Of a stretch of DNA of 19,908 nucleotides, positions 1 through 7,598 are shown piece by piece (within the stretch, counting starts at the first letter, position 1; each line of letters opens with the position of its first letter). The notes beneath the pieces are model-generated. The model ran no database searches. It saw only the letters and a program-made list of their open reading frames with translations, and was not told the origin of the DNA. This DNA is from Lachnospiraceae bacterium (GTDB taxonomy: Bacteria; Bacillota; Clostridia; Lachnospirales; Anaerotignaceae). Both the position numbers and the translations under genes were made by a program. The stretch is from contig JAHZEA010000025.1 of NCBI GenBank assembly GCA_019422065.1, forward strand, positions 1 to 19,908. Direction: 5' to 3'.

Positions 1-963
1 AGCAGTATAAATAAAGTCGTAAACCACATCGTTATCCCTAAACCTGACTTCAAGCTTAGCAGGATGAACATTTACGTCTATGTACTCTGGCGGGATATAG
101 AAATTAAGGGCAAAAACAGGAAATTTGCCTATCATAAGCCGTGTTTTATAAGCATCTTCTACTGCTTGAGAAACTGTTTCGTTTTTAATAAATCTGCCGT
201 TTATAAAAAGGTTTTCGTATGCCCTTGTACCACGGCTAAGTTGTGGCTTTCCTGCAATACCATAAAGCCTCATACCATTTTCGGAAACATCCACATCTAA
301 CATCTGAGAGAGCATTTCTTTGCCGTAAATATGGTAAAAGGCAGTTTTAAGGTCGTTATTACCGCTGGTGTGGAGCATAGTATTGCTGTTATTTATGTAC
401 TTAATTGAAACCTCAGGGTGGCCTAAGGCTATTTTATTTATAATATCCGAAATATAACCGCTTTCTACAGAAGGCTTTTTAAGGAATTTACGCCTTGCCG
501 GAACATTAAAAAACAGATTTTTAACTGAAATGGAAGTTCCATTATTGGAAGCCGCTTCGGTTTTTTCTATTATCTTGCCGCCATGAATTTCTATTTTAGT
601 GCCTACATCACTATCTTTAGTCTTTGTAATCATTTCTACCTGAGAAACAGAGGCTATACTTGCCAAAGCCTCACCCCTAAAGCCAAGGGAAATAACATTT
701 TCTAGGTCGTCTATTTTCTCTATTTTGCTTGTGGCATGGCGAATAAAGGCTTTTTCAACGTCTTCTTTTGAAATTCCACTTCCGTTATCGGTTATTCTTA
801 TAAGTGTTGTACCGCCGTCCCGAACTTCTATAGTAACTGCTCCAGCTCCGGCGTCAATGGAGTTTTCCACAAGCTCTTTTACAACAGAGCTTGGGCGCTC
901 TACTACTTCGCCTGCGGCTATTTTGTTAATTGTATTGTTATCAAGAATATGTATAATACTCAT
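1..963 (-). CDS. mutL: DNA mismatch repair protein MutL, N-terminal part (3' end outside window)
   Basis: MutL is the ATP-driven matchmaker that links MutS mismatch recognition to strand processing. Translation from the ATG at 963 stays open for 321 codons to the window edge, so the C-terminal dimerisation/endonuclease part is not visible. The N-terminus carries the GHKL ATPase signatures in order: NTINKIAAGEVVERP, then ELVENSIDAGA (catalytic Glu and Mg-binding Asn), TDNGSGI, and GFRGEALASIASVS. The transducer-domain motif NVHPAKLEVRF lies near the left edge. The start is 17 nt after the mutS stop, preceded by a GGGG-containing purine stretch, so the two genes are surely co-transcribed. Family certain from motifs; only endonuclease activity cannot be judged here. 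Confidence 0.96.
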   Translation of the reverse strand, partial: MSIIHILDNNTINKIAAGEVVERPSSVVKELVENSIDAGAGAVTIEVRDGGTTLIRITDNGSGISKEDVEKAFIRHATSKIEKIDDLENVISLGFRGEALASIASVSQVEMITKTKDSDVGTKIEIHGGKIIEKTEAASNNGTSISVKNLFFNVPARRKFLKKPSVESGYISDIINKIALGHPEVSIKYINNSNTMLHTSGNNDLKTAFYHIYGKEMLSQMLDVDVSENGMRLYGIAGKPQLSRGTRAYENLFINGRFIKNETVSQAVEDAYKTRLMIGKFPVFALNFYIPPEYIDVNVHPAKLEVRFRDNDVVYDFIYTA

Positions 964-980
964 GCCTTAAACCCCACTTT

Positions 981-3605
981 TTAGAGTCCTTTTGTTTTCT
1001 TCTGTAAATCAAACAATGTTTGAAGTGCTTCAATAGGAGTAAGCGACATAACATCGATTTTGTTTATTTCGTCTATTATCTGCGTTTCGTTCATAGTGAA
1101 CATGTCAACCTGCTGTGACTGCTTTTTGCTTTCTTCTTCAGACTGTTTTGATATTTTCTTTGCTTTTTTTGTAATGTCTGCTGAGTTAAGCTGTTTAAGT
1201 ATCTCTTTTGCTCTCTTTATTACTTTTTTAGGAAGGCCGGCTAATTTACCAACTTGAATACCATAGCTGTTGTCGGCTCCTCCGCGAACTATTTTTCTTA
1301 AAAATACAATATCGTCATTATGTTCTTCTACAGTAACACAGTAATTTTTTACACCACTGAGTTTACCTTCAAGCTCTGTAATTTCGTGATAATGTGTAGC
1401 AAAAAGAGTTTTAGCGCCTATTAAATTTTTGTCGGCTATATATTCAAGTACTGCCCATGCTATTGAAAGACCGTCGAATGTGCTTGTTCCTCGGCCAATT
1501 TCATCTAATATTATAAGGCTGTTATCTGTGGCATTATTTAGTATGTTTGAAACCTCAATCATCTCAATCATAAAAGTACTTTGGCCGCTTGCTAAGTCAT
1601 CAGAAGCGCCTACTCTTGTAAATATTCTGTCTACAATACCAATATGAGCTTCTGACGCAGGAACAAAACTTCCTATCTGCGCCATAAGTGTTATAAGTGC
1701 TGTTTGACGCATATATGTTGATTTTCCGGCCATGTTAGGGCCTGTTATTATAGAAAGCAGGTTTTCGTCTTTATCAAGATATGTGTCATTGGCAATAAAA
1801 GAGCCGTTAAGCATTTTGTCAACAACAGGGTGACGGCCCTCTTTTATGTCTATTATTCCGCTGTTATCTACATTTGGCTTTACATAGTTATGCTTCTGGG
1901 CTGTTTCAGCAAAAGACTGCAAAACATCTATTTGAGCTGTTGCATGTGCTGTTTTTTGTATCCTTCCAGATTGTTCTGATATATAGTTTCTTACCTTGCA
2001 GAATAAATCATATTCAAGAGAAACAGTTTTTTCTTCTGAGCTTAATATAAGGTCAGAAAGCTTCATAAGCTCTTCAGTTGTATATCTTTCAGCATTAGCT
2101 AATGTTTGTTTCCTAATATATCTGTCAGGCACATCATTAATATTTGACTTTGTTACTTCTATATAATGACCAAAAACTTTATTGTATCTAACCCTAAGGT
2201 TTTTAATGCCTGTAGCTTCGCGCTCTTTGTTTTCTAAATCTTTAAGCCAGTTTCCGCCGTCATCTTTAGCTTGAAGCAGAATATCAAGCTCATTGTCAAA
2301 CCCTTTTTTAATTATTCCGCCCTCTCTTACGCTAAAAGGCGTATCCTCATCAACAATAGCTTTGTCTATAAGAGAATAAACATCGCTAAGTTCATCAAGC
2401 TCATTACATAAATCACTTAAATATTGGGATGAACACCTTTGGATAGTCTTTTTAAGCAGAGGAATATTTTTAATGGAGCTTTTAAGTGATACCAAGTCAC
2501 GGCAGTTAGCTGTTTGATATATGATTTTAGATGTTATTCTTTCAAAATCATACATTGAATTAAGTATTTCTTTTATTTCTTCCCTTAAAAAGAATTCATC
2601 GTAAAGCTCTGAAACCGAGTTTAAGCGTAAGTTTACTTTATTGGCATCTATAAGGGGCTGCTCAATATAGCTTCTTAAAAGTCTTGCGCCCATAGCTGTT
2701 TTTGTATTGTCAAGCACCCAAAGCAATGAGCCTTTTTTATTCTTTTCTCTAAGTGTTTCTGTTAGCTCAAGATTTCGTCTTGTTGCTATATCCAAAAACA
2801 TAAAGTCATTTGTGGAATAAAACTTTATATTTCTAATATGGCTTAAATCATTTTTCTGTGTATCTTTAAGGTAGCGCATAAGACAGCCTGACGCGCATAC
2901 ACTGAATATTCTGTTTTTAAGGCCCATGCCGTCAAGAGTTTCTATTTTAAAGTGCCGGCAGAGCTCAATATTAGCATTATTGTACTGAAACATCCAGCTT
3001 TCGGATGTTCCGATTTTTATGTGCAGTTTATTTTCTATTTCTTTTGCACAGTCTGTTGCTAAAAAGCCTTCGTTTGAAATTATCTCAGAAGGATTAAACT
3101 TTGCGCATTCGTCAATTAATTTACTTTTGGCGTTTATGCCTGTAAAATCTGTTGTTAAAAACTCGCCGGTTGTTACATCACAAACGGATAAACCATACCC
3201 GTTTTTATCGGCGTATATACATATAATATAATTATTTTTCTCTTCATCAAGAGCTGTATTATCAATTACCGTTCCTGGTGTTACAATTCTTATAACATCC
3301 CTTTTAACTATGCCTTTGGCAAGCTTTGGGTCCTCTATCTGTTCGCATATAGCGACTTTATAGCCTTTTGATACAAGTTTTGATATGTAACTGTCGGCAC
3401 TGTGAAAAGGGACGCCGCACATGGGCGCCCTTTCATCTTGTCCACAGTTTTTGCCTGTAAGTGTAAGTTCCAGTTCCTTGCTGGCAATAAGCGCGTCGTC
3501 ATAAAACATCTCATAGAAGTCCCCCAGCCTGAAAAAAAGCAGACAATACTTGTATTTTTCTTTTATCTCAAAATACTGCTCCATCATAGGCGAAAGTTTA
3601 GCCAT
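981..3605 (-). CDS. mutS: DNA mismatch repair protein MutS
   Basis: MutS recognises mismatches and small loops and then recruits MutL. The 874-residue product has the usual length. The N-terminal mismatch-binding domain has GDFYEMF (Phe30 and Glu32 contact the mismatch). The C-terminal ABC-type ATPase has Walker A GPNMAGKS at residues 622-629, followed by ILDEIGRGTSTFDG (Walker B and signature) and the TLFATHYHE switch. Near the C-terminus QVDMF resembles a beta-clamp binding pentapeptide. The frame is open upstream to 3701, but the start at 3605 (MAKLSPMMEQYF) is chosen because TGGAGG lies just before it and the family begins here. The upstream extension would overlap the preceding gene. Second last of the miaB-ylbF/ymcA-mutS-mutL operon. 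Confidence 0.97.
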   Translation of the reverse strand: MAKLSPMMEQYFEIKEKYKYCLLFFRLGDFYEMFYDDALIASKELELTLTGKNCGQDERAPMCGVPFHSADSYISKLVSKGYKVAICEQIEDPKLAKGIVKRDVIRIVTPGTVIDNTALDEEKNNYIICIYADKNGYGLSVCDVTTGEFLTTDFTGINAKSKLIDECAKFNPSEIISNEGFLATDCAKEIENKLHIKIGTSESWMFQYNNANIELCRHFKIETLDGMGLKNRIFSVCASGCLMRYLKDTQKNDLSHIRNIKFYSTNDFMFLDIATRRNLELTETLREKNKKGSLLWVLDNTKTAMGARLLRSYIEQPLIDANKVNLRLNSVSELYDEFFLREEIKEILNSMYDFERITSKIIYQTANCRDLVSLKSSIKNIPLLKKTIQRCSSQYLSDLCNELDELSDVYSLIDKAIVDEDTPFSVREGGIIKKGFDNELDILLQAKDDGGNWLKDLENKEREATGIKNLRVRYNKVFGHYIEVTKSNINDVPDRYIRKQTLANAERYTTEELMKLSDLILSSEEKTVSLEYDLFCKVRNYISEQSGRIQKTAHATAQIDVLQSFAETAQKHNYVKPNVDNSGIIDIKEGRHPVVDKMLNGSFIANDTYLDKDENLLSIITGPNMAGKSTYMRQTALITLMAQIGSFVPASEAHIGIVDRIFTRVGASDDLASGQSTFMIEMIEVSNILNNATDNSLIILDEIGRGTSTFDGLSIAWAVLEYIADKNLIGAKTLFATHYHEITELEGKLSGVKNYCVTVEEHNDDIVFLRKIVRGGADNSYGIQVGKLAGLPKKVIKRAKEILKQLNSADITKKAKKISKQSEEESKKQSQQVDMFTMNETQIIDEINKIDVMSLTPIEALQTLFDLQKKTKGL

Positions 3606-3630
3606 CGGTTGACCTCCATATCTGTTAAAA

Positions 3631-4017
3631 TCAGTGGCAGCCTGTGCAGCTTGAGCAGCATCCGCCGCAGTCTGATGTATCATTACCCTGTATAGTTGCA
3701 CTTATAATGTTGAATACAGAATTTACAAAAGCGCCGTATTCTGTTTCTGCTCTCATAAGGCCTGCTGTTACTTCGTTTTCTTTAATCTGTTTTTCAATTT
3801 CTGTAATTCTGTTGCCTATATCTGTAAGAGGCATTTTGTCGCTGTCTTTATCAGCCATAATATCGTTGAATTTCTGTTTAAGCTCAGCATATTCTTCTAC
3901 AAGCTTTTGAGCCTCGGCATTGTTGTCAAAAGCTTCTCTGGCTGCGTTAAGCTTCTGTGCTGCCTCACATTCAAGCATCTCTTTTCCAAGTTCTCTTGCC
4001 TTATCATAAATACTCAT
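3631..4017 (-). CDS. YlbF/YmcA-family regulator with Cys-rich C-terminal tail
   Basis: A 128-residue, mostly alpha-helical protein of the YlbF/YmcA family (seen: MSIYDKARELGKEMLE start, heptad-rich helices to about residue 105). The tail reads DCGGCCSSCTGCH, with five cysteines, which suggests metal or Fe-S binding. In Bacillus subtilis the related YlbF, YmcA and YaaT proteins form the Ric complex, which carries [4Fe-4S] clusters and acts on RNase Y-dependent mRNA maturation. There ymcA sits between the miaB homologue and cotE-mutS-mutL. The position here, 6 nt after miaB and 25 nt before mutS, therefore favours a YmcA (RicA) counterpart. That equivalence is inferred from order, not from close sequence match. 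Its RBS (AAAGGA) lies inside the last codons of miaB. Confidence 0.88.
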   Translation of the reverse strand: MSIYDKARELGKEMLECEAAQKLNAAREAFDNNAEAQKLVEEYAELKQKFNDIMADKDSDKMPLTDIGNRITEIEKQIKENEVTAGLMRAETEYGAFVNSVFNIISATIQGNDTSDCGGCCSSCTGCH

Positions 4018-4023
4018 TTAAAC

Positions 4024-5436
4024 TCAAATCCTTTCTCCTATTAAATAAAATGTTTTGTTTTCTAATATCTTAACAGCTACTGTTTTGCCAATTAAATCAG
4101 CACTGCCGTTAAAGTGAATTAAAGTATTGTCTGTGCTTCTGCCAGTTACTACACCCGGCTGTGAGCTTTCTTTTTCCACAAGTACATTATATGTTTTGCC
4201 TATTTTATCTTGATGTATACGGTAAATACCTTCATTTAATACATCAAGGAGTCTGTCAAAACGGTCATGAGCTGTTTTTTCATCAACCTGACCTTCCATA
4301 ACAGCCGCTGGAGTACCTGTTCTTTTAGAATATATAAATGTAAATGCTGTTGAAAAGCCTGCTTTTCTTACAACATCAAGTGTTTCCTGAAAATCTTCTT
4401 CTGTTTCCTGTGGAAAGCCTACTATAATATCTGTGCTTATCATTATGTCAGGTATTTCTGCACGGATTTTATTTATAAGGTTAAGATATTTTTCTTTGGT
4501 GTAGCGTCTGTTCATTTTTTCAAGTATGCGGTCACTTCCTGCTTGGAAAGGCAAGTGCAAATAATTGCATACTTTGTCACAGTCTCTCATGGCATATATA
4601 AGCTCATCTGATAAATCCTTTGGATGAGATGTCATAAATCTAATTCTCTCTATGCCTTCAATTTCGTTTGCTTCCCTTAAAAGCTGGGCAAATGATACTG
4701 GCGGATTTAATGTTTTGCCATAAGAATTTACGTTCTGGCCTAAAAGAGTAATTTCTTTTACTCCGTCTTTAGCAAGAAGCCTTATTTCGTTAAGTATATC
4801 TTCTTTTTCACGACTTCTCTCATGTCCGCGCACATACGGAACTATGCAATACGTGCAATAATTGTCACATCCATATATTATGTTAACACTGGCTTTATAA
4901 GGAAATTCCCTTATATACCCTGTATCTTCAACTATTCCAGTATGTTCTTTCCATATATCTATAACTTGCTGACCTGTTTCAATTCGTGTAAATAAAAGCT
5001 CTGGAAGCTTATGAAAATTAAATGTACCGAATATTATGTCTGTATATCTATATGATTTTTTAATTTTGTCAATAACAAAATCTTCCTGCATCATACAGCC
5101 GCAAAGAGCTATTATTACATCTGGTTTAAGCTTTTTAAGGTGTTTAAGGACACCAAGCTTGCCGAAAACCTTTTCTTCGGCATTTTCACGAATACAACAT
5201 GTGTTATATATAATGAAATCAGCATCTTCTTCTGATTCGGTTTTATCATATCCCATACGGCTTAAAATACCTATTATTTTTTCCGAATCATGGGCGTTCA
5301 TCTGGCATCCCATTGTAAGGCAATAGAATTTTCTTCTTTTGCCTGTATTATTAAAATATTCATCATTCCACTTTTTTACTTTCGCTATAGCTTCGGCAGA
5401 AACTTCAGCGTTTTTAACATCGTCTTTTAATTCCAT
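4024..5436 (-). CDS. miaB: tRNA-2-methylthio-N6-dimethylallyladenosine37 synthase MiaB
   Basis: Radical-SAM methylthiotransferase that adds the 2-methylthio group to i6A37 of tRNAs reading UNN codons. Visible in order: the N-terminal MTTase domain with the auxiliary-cluster cysteines (MGCQMNAHDSE with Cys44, YNTCCIRENAEEK, LCGCMMQ); the radical-SAM core with CDNYCTYC followed by IVPYVRGHERSR; and a C-terminal TRAM-type domain (TYNVLVE... GRSTDNTLIHF). At 470 residues it is slightly long because of about 35 extra N-terminal residues. The frame also allows a TTG one codon upstream (5439), but the ATG at 5436 is better spaced from GAAAGGAA. First gene of the operon with the YlbF-family gene, mutS and mutL. 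The MGCQMN and IRENAEEK motifs favour MiaB over MtaB or RimO. Confidence 0.95.
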   Translation of the reverse strand: MELKDDVKNAEVSAEAIAKVKKWNDEYFNNTGKRRKFYCLTMGCQMNAHDSEKIIGILSRMGYDKTESEEDADFIIYNTCCIRENAEEKVFGKLGVLKHLKKLKPDVIIALCGCMMQEDFVIDKIKKSYRYTDIIFGTFNFHKLPELLFTRIETGQQVIDIWKEHTGIVEDTGYIREFPYKASVNIIYGCDNYCTYCIVPYVRGHERSREKEDILNEIRLLAKDGVKEITLLGQNVNSYGKTLNPPVSFAQLLREANEIEGIERIRFMTSHPKDLSDELIYAMRDCDKVCNYLHLPFQAGSDRILEKMNRRYTKEKYLNLINKIRAEIPDIMISTDIIVGFPQETEEDFQETLDVVRKAGFSTAFTFIYSKRTGTPAAVMEGQVDEKTAHDRFDRLLDVLNEGIYRIHQDKIGKTYNVLVEKESSQPGVVTGRSTDNTLIHFNGSADLIGKTVAVKILENKTFYLIGERI

Positions 5437-5494
5437 CAATATTTCCTTTCAGTACTAAAATAAGCTAAAAAAACACTATTAAATTAGTTTACCA

Positions 5495-5524
5495 TATACA
5501 ACTGTTTAATTCAATAGAATAAGC
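5495..5524 (-). promoter_or_regulatory. possible sigmaA promoter for the miaB operon
   Basis: On the minus strand TTGAAT is followed after about 17 nt by TAAACT, in the AT-rich 110-nt stretch between the mscS terminator and the miaB RBS. The -35 is good and the -10 only fair, so this is a weak call by eye. Confidence 0.3.
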
Positions 5525-5548
5525 TTTTAATATATGAATTAACGCAAA

Positions 5549-5582
5549 GAACCGCTTCTTTAAAGTTTAAAAGAAACGGTTC
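5549..5582 (-). terminator. intrinsic terminator of mscS
   Basis: Inverted repeat GAACCGCTTCTTT / AAAGAAACGGTTC (13-bp arms, one wobble on the RNA, 8-nt loop) lying 20-50 nt after the mscS stop and before the miaB promoter region. On the minus strand the 3' tail is only moderately U-rich (CTTTGCGTT), so termination may be incomplete and some mscS transcript may read into miaB. Confidence 0.65.
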
Positions 5583-5601
5583 AAAATTATATAAGCCTTT
5601 T

Positions 5602-6423
5602 TCAGTCTTTTATCATATGAACATTAATATGGTTGTAAGTCATTTCAATATTATTAGCGTCAAATTCTTTTTTAACTCTTTCGATTAAGTCATAATACCC
5701 AGTCCAGTAATTTTCAGTTTTAATCCAAGCCCTAACAAAATACTGGATACTGCTGTCTTTATATTGAGAAACATTAACACAAGCTGGCGGGTCGGTTAAA
5801 AACACGCCGCAGTCGGTTACAGCTTTTAATATTGCCTTTTTTACATTTTCAACAGGTGAATTGTATGATGCCTCAAAATACAAATCAACACGCCGTGACG
5901 GTTCTGCAGAATAATTAGTTATTTTGCTTGAAGATATATCGCTGTTTGGCACAAATATAATTTTGTTATCAAATGTAACAAGCTTTGTGTGTACCAAACC
6001 GATTTCTCTTACCGTTCCGCTTATACCGCCTGCTTCAATAAAGTCACCTACTAAAAACGGCTTTGTAATAAGCAGAACAATGCCGTTTGCCAAATTTGAT
6101 AGTGAACCTTGAACAGCAAGGGATACAGCCAAACCAACAACAGAAAATAATGCTATAAGTGATGAAGCACTTATACCAAAACTCTGCAATACCATTACAA
6201 TAGTAATAAAATATAAAAGAGCTTTTATAATAGAAAGCGAAAATCTATGCAGAGTTTCGTCTATCGGCAGCTTGCTTATAACTGGCTTTATTATCTTCAT
6301 AATAATTTTAATTATAATAAAGCAAATAACAAATGTAACTACAGCCGTAAAAAAATTTTCTATTGTGAATGTGCCAAGTTTAATCCCCAGCGTTTGCTTT
6401 AAAGCATACTGAATGGTTTCCAT
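5602..6423 (-). CDS. mscS: small-conductance mechanosensitive channel, MscS family
   Basis: A stretch-gated membrane channel that vents solutes on hypo-osmotic shock. The 273-residue protein has three predicted membrane helices (about residues 22-44, 62-82 and 90-120). The third carries the MscS pore-lining pattern GLAVSLAVQGSLSNLANG followed by LLITKPFLVGDFIE. After it come the beta domain (VREIGLVHTKLVTFDNK, VPNSDISSSKITNYS) and a C-terminal alpha/beta domain ending in MTYNHINVHMIKD. The length matches the minimal MscS type of E. coli. The start at 6423 has GGAGG at a good distance. Its own promoter appears to overlap the terminator of the upstream CAP gene. Paralogue assignment within the MscS family is not possible from this alone. 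Confidence 0.93.
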   Translation of the reverse strand: METIQYALKQTLGIKLGTFTIENFFTAVVTFVICFIIIKIIMKIIKPVISKLPIDETLHRFSLSIIKALLYFITIVMVLQSFGISASSLIALFSVVGLAVSLAVQGSLSNLANGIVLLITKPFLVGDFIEAGGISGTVREIGLVHTKLVTFDNKIIFVPNSDISSSKITNYSAEPSRRVDLYFEASYNSPVENVKKAILKAVTDCGVFLTDPPACVNVSQYKDSSIQYFVRAWIKTENYWTGYYDLIERVKKEFDANNIEMTYNHINVHMIKD

Positions 6424-6441
6424 AAACTACCTCCAATTAAT

Positions 6442-6473
6442 AAATGCGGATGCAATTAAGTGCACCCGCATTT
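6442..6473 (-). terminator. intrinsic terminator of the CAP-protein gene
   Basis: Arms AAATGCGGATGCA and TGCACCCGCATTT (13 bp with one wobble) enclose a 6-nt loop. On the minus strand the hairpin is followed by TTATTAATT. It lies 37-68 nt after the CAP stop and ends only a few nt before the GGAGG of mscS, so it sits exactly where the mscS 5' leader would be. Confidence 0.85.
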
Positions 6474-6501
6474 ATTATACTACAAACTAATAATATGTAA
6501 A
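6474..6501 (-). promoter_or_regulatory. candidate mscS promoter abutting the CAP terminator
   Basis: On the minus strand TTTACA (6496-6501) and a perfect TATAAT (6474-6479) are separated by 16 nt. The -10 touches the first arm of the terminator at 6473, so RNA started here would begin inside that arm and could not form the full hairpin. Confidence 0.5.
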
Positions 6502-6509
6502 ACTTAAAA

Positions 6510-7406
6510 TTAATATGTAAATATCTGAGTCCAAGCGTATGAAGAACTACCGCTCTTTACACAGCCAACACCAAGGTATTTGTATTTAGAATTTAATATG
6601 TTTGCTCTATGTCCTGCTGAATTCATCCATGCATTAACAACTTCTTCAGGTGTTCTCTGGCCTTTTGCTATGTTCTCTCCTGCTCCGGAATATGTAGCTC
6701 CTGCTTCATTCAAAGCTGTGCTGAAAGCTCTGCCGTCAGGTCTTGTATGAGAAAATGATTTTAAAATCTCATTTGCTCTTGTTTTAGCTGCTGCCTGAAC
6801 TTTACTGTCTGCCTGTAAAGCTGAAAGTCCATAAGCTGCTCTTTCTTTATTTACAAGGTCTAAAACTTCCTGTTCAAAGGCACTTAAGCTTACACTGCCC
6901 TGAGAATTGCCGCCGCCGTTTTCTGGCTTTGTTGTGTTGTCATCAGGTTTTTGTGTGTCGTTTTCAGTGTTTCCGTTATTGTTATCCGGTGTAGTATCTG
7001 GTTTTTCCTCAGGTGTTGTTTCCGGTGTAGTATCTGGCTTTTCTTCTGGAGTTGTTTCTGGTTTTTCCTCTGGCTTTGTTTCCGGTGTAGTATCTGGTTT
7101 TTCTTCCGGTTTTGTTTCTGGTTTGCTTTCAGGCTTTTCTGTGTCAGGTGTTGTTGTGCTTCCTGAATTGTTGTCATTGCAGTTTGAGTTTATATTGCAG
7201 TTGAACTTAAATGTATTGTCTTCCCAGCAGTATAAATTGCTTACTGTGCAGTTATTTTTAATACTGTTAAGTTTAGACTGTAAAAGATTAACGCTGTTTA
7301 AGCAGTATATGTTTTTGTTGGAATTGTTTGCTGTTGCGGCATAAACCCCGCTTACATTTGATAATACCATTGCCGCCGCTGTAATTGCCATAATTGTCTT
7401 TTTCAT
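6510..7406 (-). CDS. secreted CAP (SCP/YkwD-like) domain protein with P/E/T-rich linker
   Basis: A 298-residue exported protein. Residues 1-23 form a Sec signal peptide (MKKTIMAITAAAMVLS..., likely cut after VYA). Residues 26-78 are an Asn-rich segment with five cysteines that I do not recognise. Residues about 86-150 are a low-complexity linker built of PEEKPDTTPET-type repeats. Residues about 177-298 are a CAP domain with SHTRPDG, AGENIA, VNAWMNSAGHRANIL, YLGVG and WTQIF; the two His and the Glu of GENIA match the conserved CAP pocket. Such proteins are widespread and secreted in spore-forming Firmicutes, and their biochemical role is mostly unknown. There is no LPXTG anchor or cell-wall binding repeat, so it is probably released. 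The start has TGGAGG. Single-gene transcript: promoter region with phased repeats upstream, terminator downstream. Confidence 0.92.
   Translation of the reverse strand: MKKTIMAITAAAMVLSNVSGVYAATANNSNKNIYCLNSVNLLQSKLNSIKNNCTVSNLYCWEDNTFKFNCNINSNCNDNNSGSTTTPDTEKPESKPETKPEEKPDTTPETKPEEKPETTPEEKPDTTPETTPEEKPDTTPDNNNGNTENDTQKPDDNTTKPENGGGNSQGSVSLSAFEQEVLDLVNKERAAYGLSALQADSKVQAAAKTRANEILKSFSHTRPDGRAFSTALNEAGATYSGAGENIAKGQRTPEEVVNAWMNSAGHRANILNSKYKYLGVGCVKSGSSSYAWTQIFTY
6985..7140 (-). repeat. low-complexity repeats encoding the P/E/T linker of the CAP protein
   Basis: Degenerate tandem copies of a unit containing TCCGGTGTAGTATCTGG (plus-strand sense) recur at about 6988, 7020 and 7080, with related TTTTCYTCYGG pieces between. 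They encode PDTTPE and PEEKP steps. The stretch may vary in length between strains by slippage. Confidence 0.75.
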
Positions 7407-7433
7407 AATAATCCTCCATTCATTTAAAATAAT

Positions 7434-7515
7434 TTTATAGTATTTGTTATGTATTTGTTACGTGTTTGTTACAAAAACATAATATCATTGTTACAATAAT
7501 ATTACTAGCTGTAAA
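7434..7515 (-). promoter_or_regulatory. CAP-gene promoter region with 11-bp-phased TGTTAY half-sites
   Basis: Read on the plus strand, TGTTAT (7445), TGTTAC (7456), TGTTAC (7467) and TGTTAC (7489) start at exact multiples of 11 nt. TATTAC (7500) is in phase and TGTAAA (7510) is one nt off. Adjacent sites fit TGTWAH-N5-TGTWAH, the box of WalR (YycF); the PhoP box of Bacillus also uses 11-bp spacing. A possible -10 (TATAAA on the minus strand, 7434-7439) lies next to the array with no good -35 at the usual distance, as expected for an activated promoter. A second possible -10/-35 pair lies within the array, so activation against repression is open. Confidence 0.5.
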
Positions 7516-7555
7516 TATTGGTAACTTATCCATGGAGGAATTATTCTTTTAAACT

Positions 7556-7590
7556 AAAATAAGCCGGAACTGCTTATTCCGGCCTATTTT
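7556..7590 (-). terminator. intrinsic terminator of pheST
   Basis: A GC-rich core GCCGGAA / TTCCGGC with a 7-nt loop, extended by A/T pairs to 14 bp, starts 8 nt after the pheT stop and ends in TTATTTTA on the minus strand. It is nearly symmetrical and could work in both directions. Confidence 0.9.
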
Positions 7591-7598
7591 GGGTATTT

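Noticed and set aside
3606..3701. N-terminal extension of MutS
   Set aside because: It would overlap the YlbF-family gene, is Ala/Gln-rich and unlike the family, and the GGAGG belongs to the ATG at 3605.
6985..7140. Possible CRISPR-like repeat array
   Set aside because: Repeats are degenerate, in frame with PEEKPDTT protein repeats, have no unique spacers, and no cas genes are near.
6907..7344. Plus-strand open frame of 145 codons rich in SGFSSGVVSG repeats
   Set aside because: It is the complement of the P/E/T-linker and N-terminus of the CAP gene; the repeats come from the linker, and there is no RBS.
7501..7550. Short peptide MEELFF starting at 7532 on the plus strand
   Set aside because: Six codons, no RBS and inside the regulatory region of the CAP gene; chance ATG.
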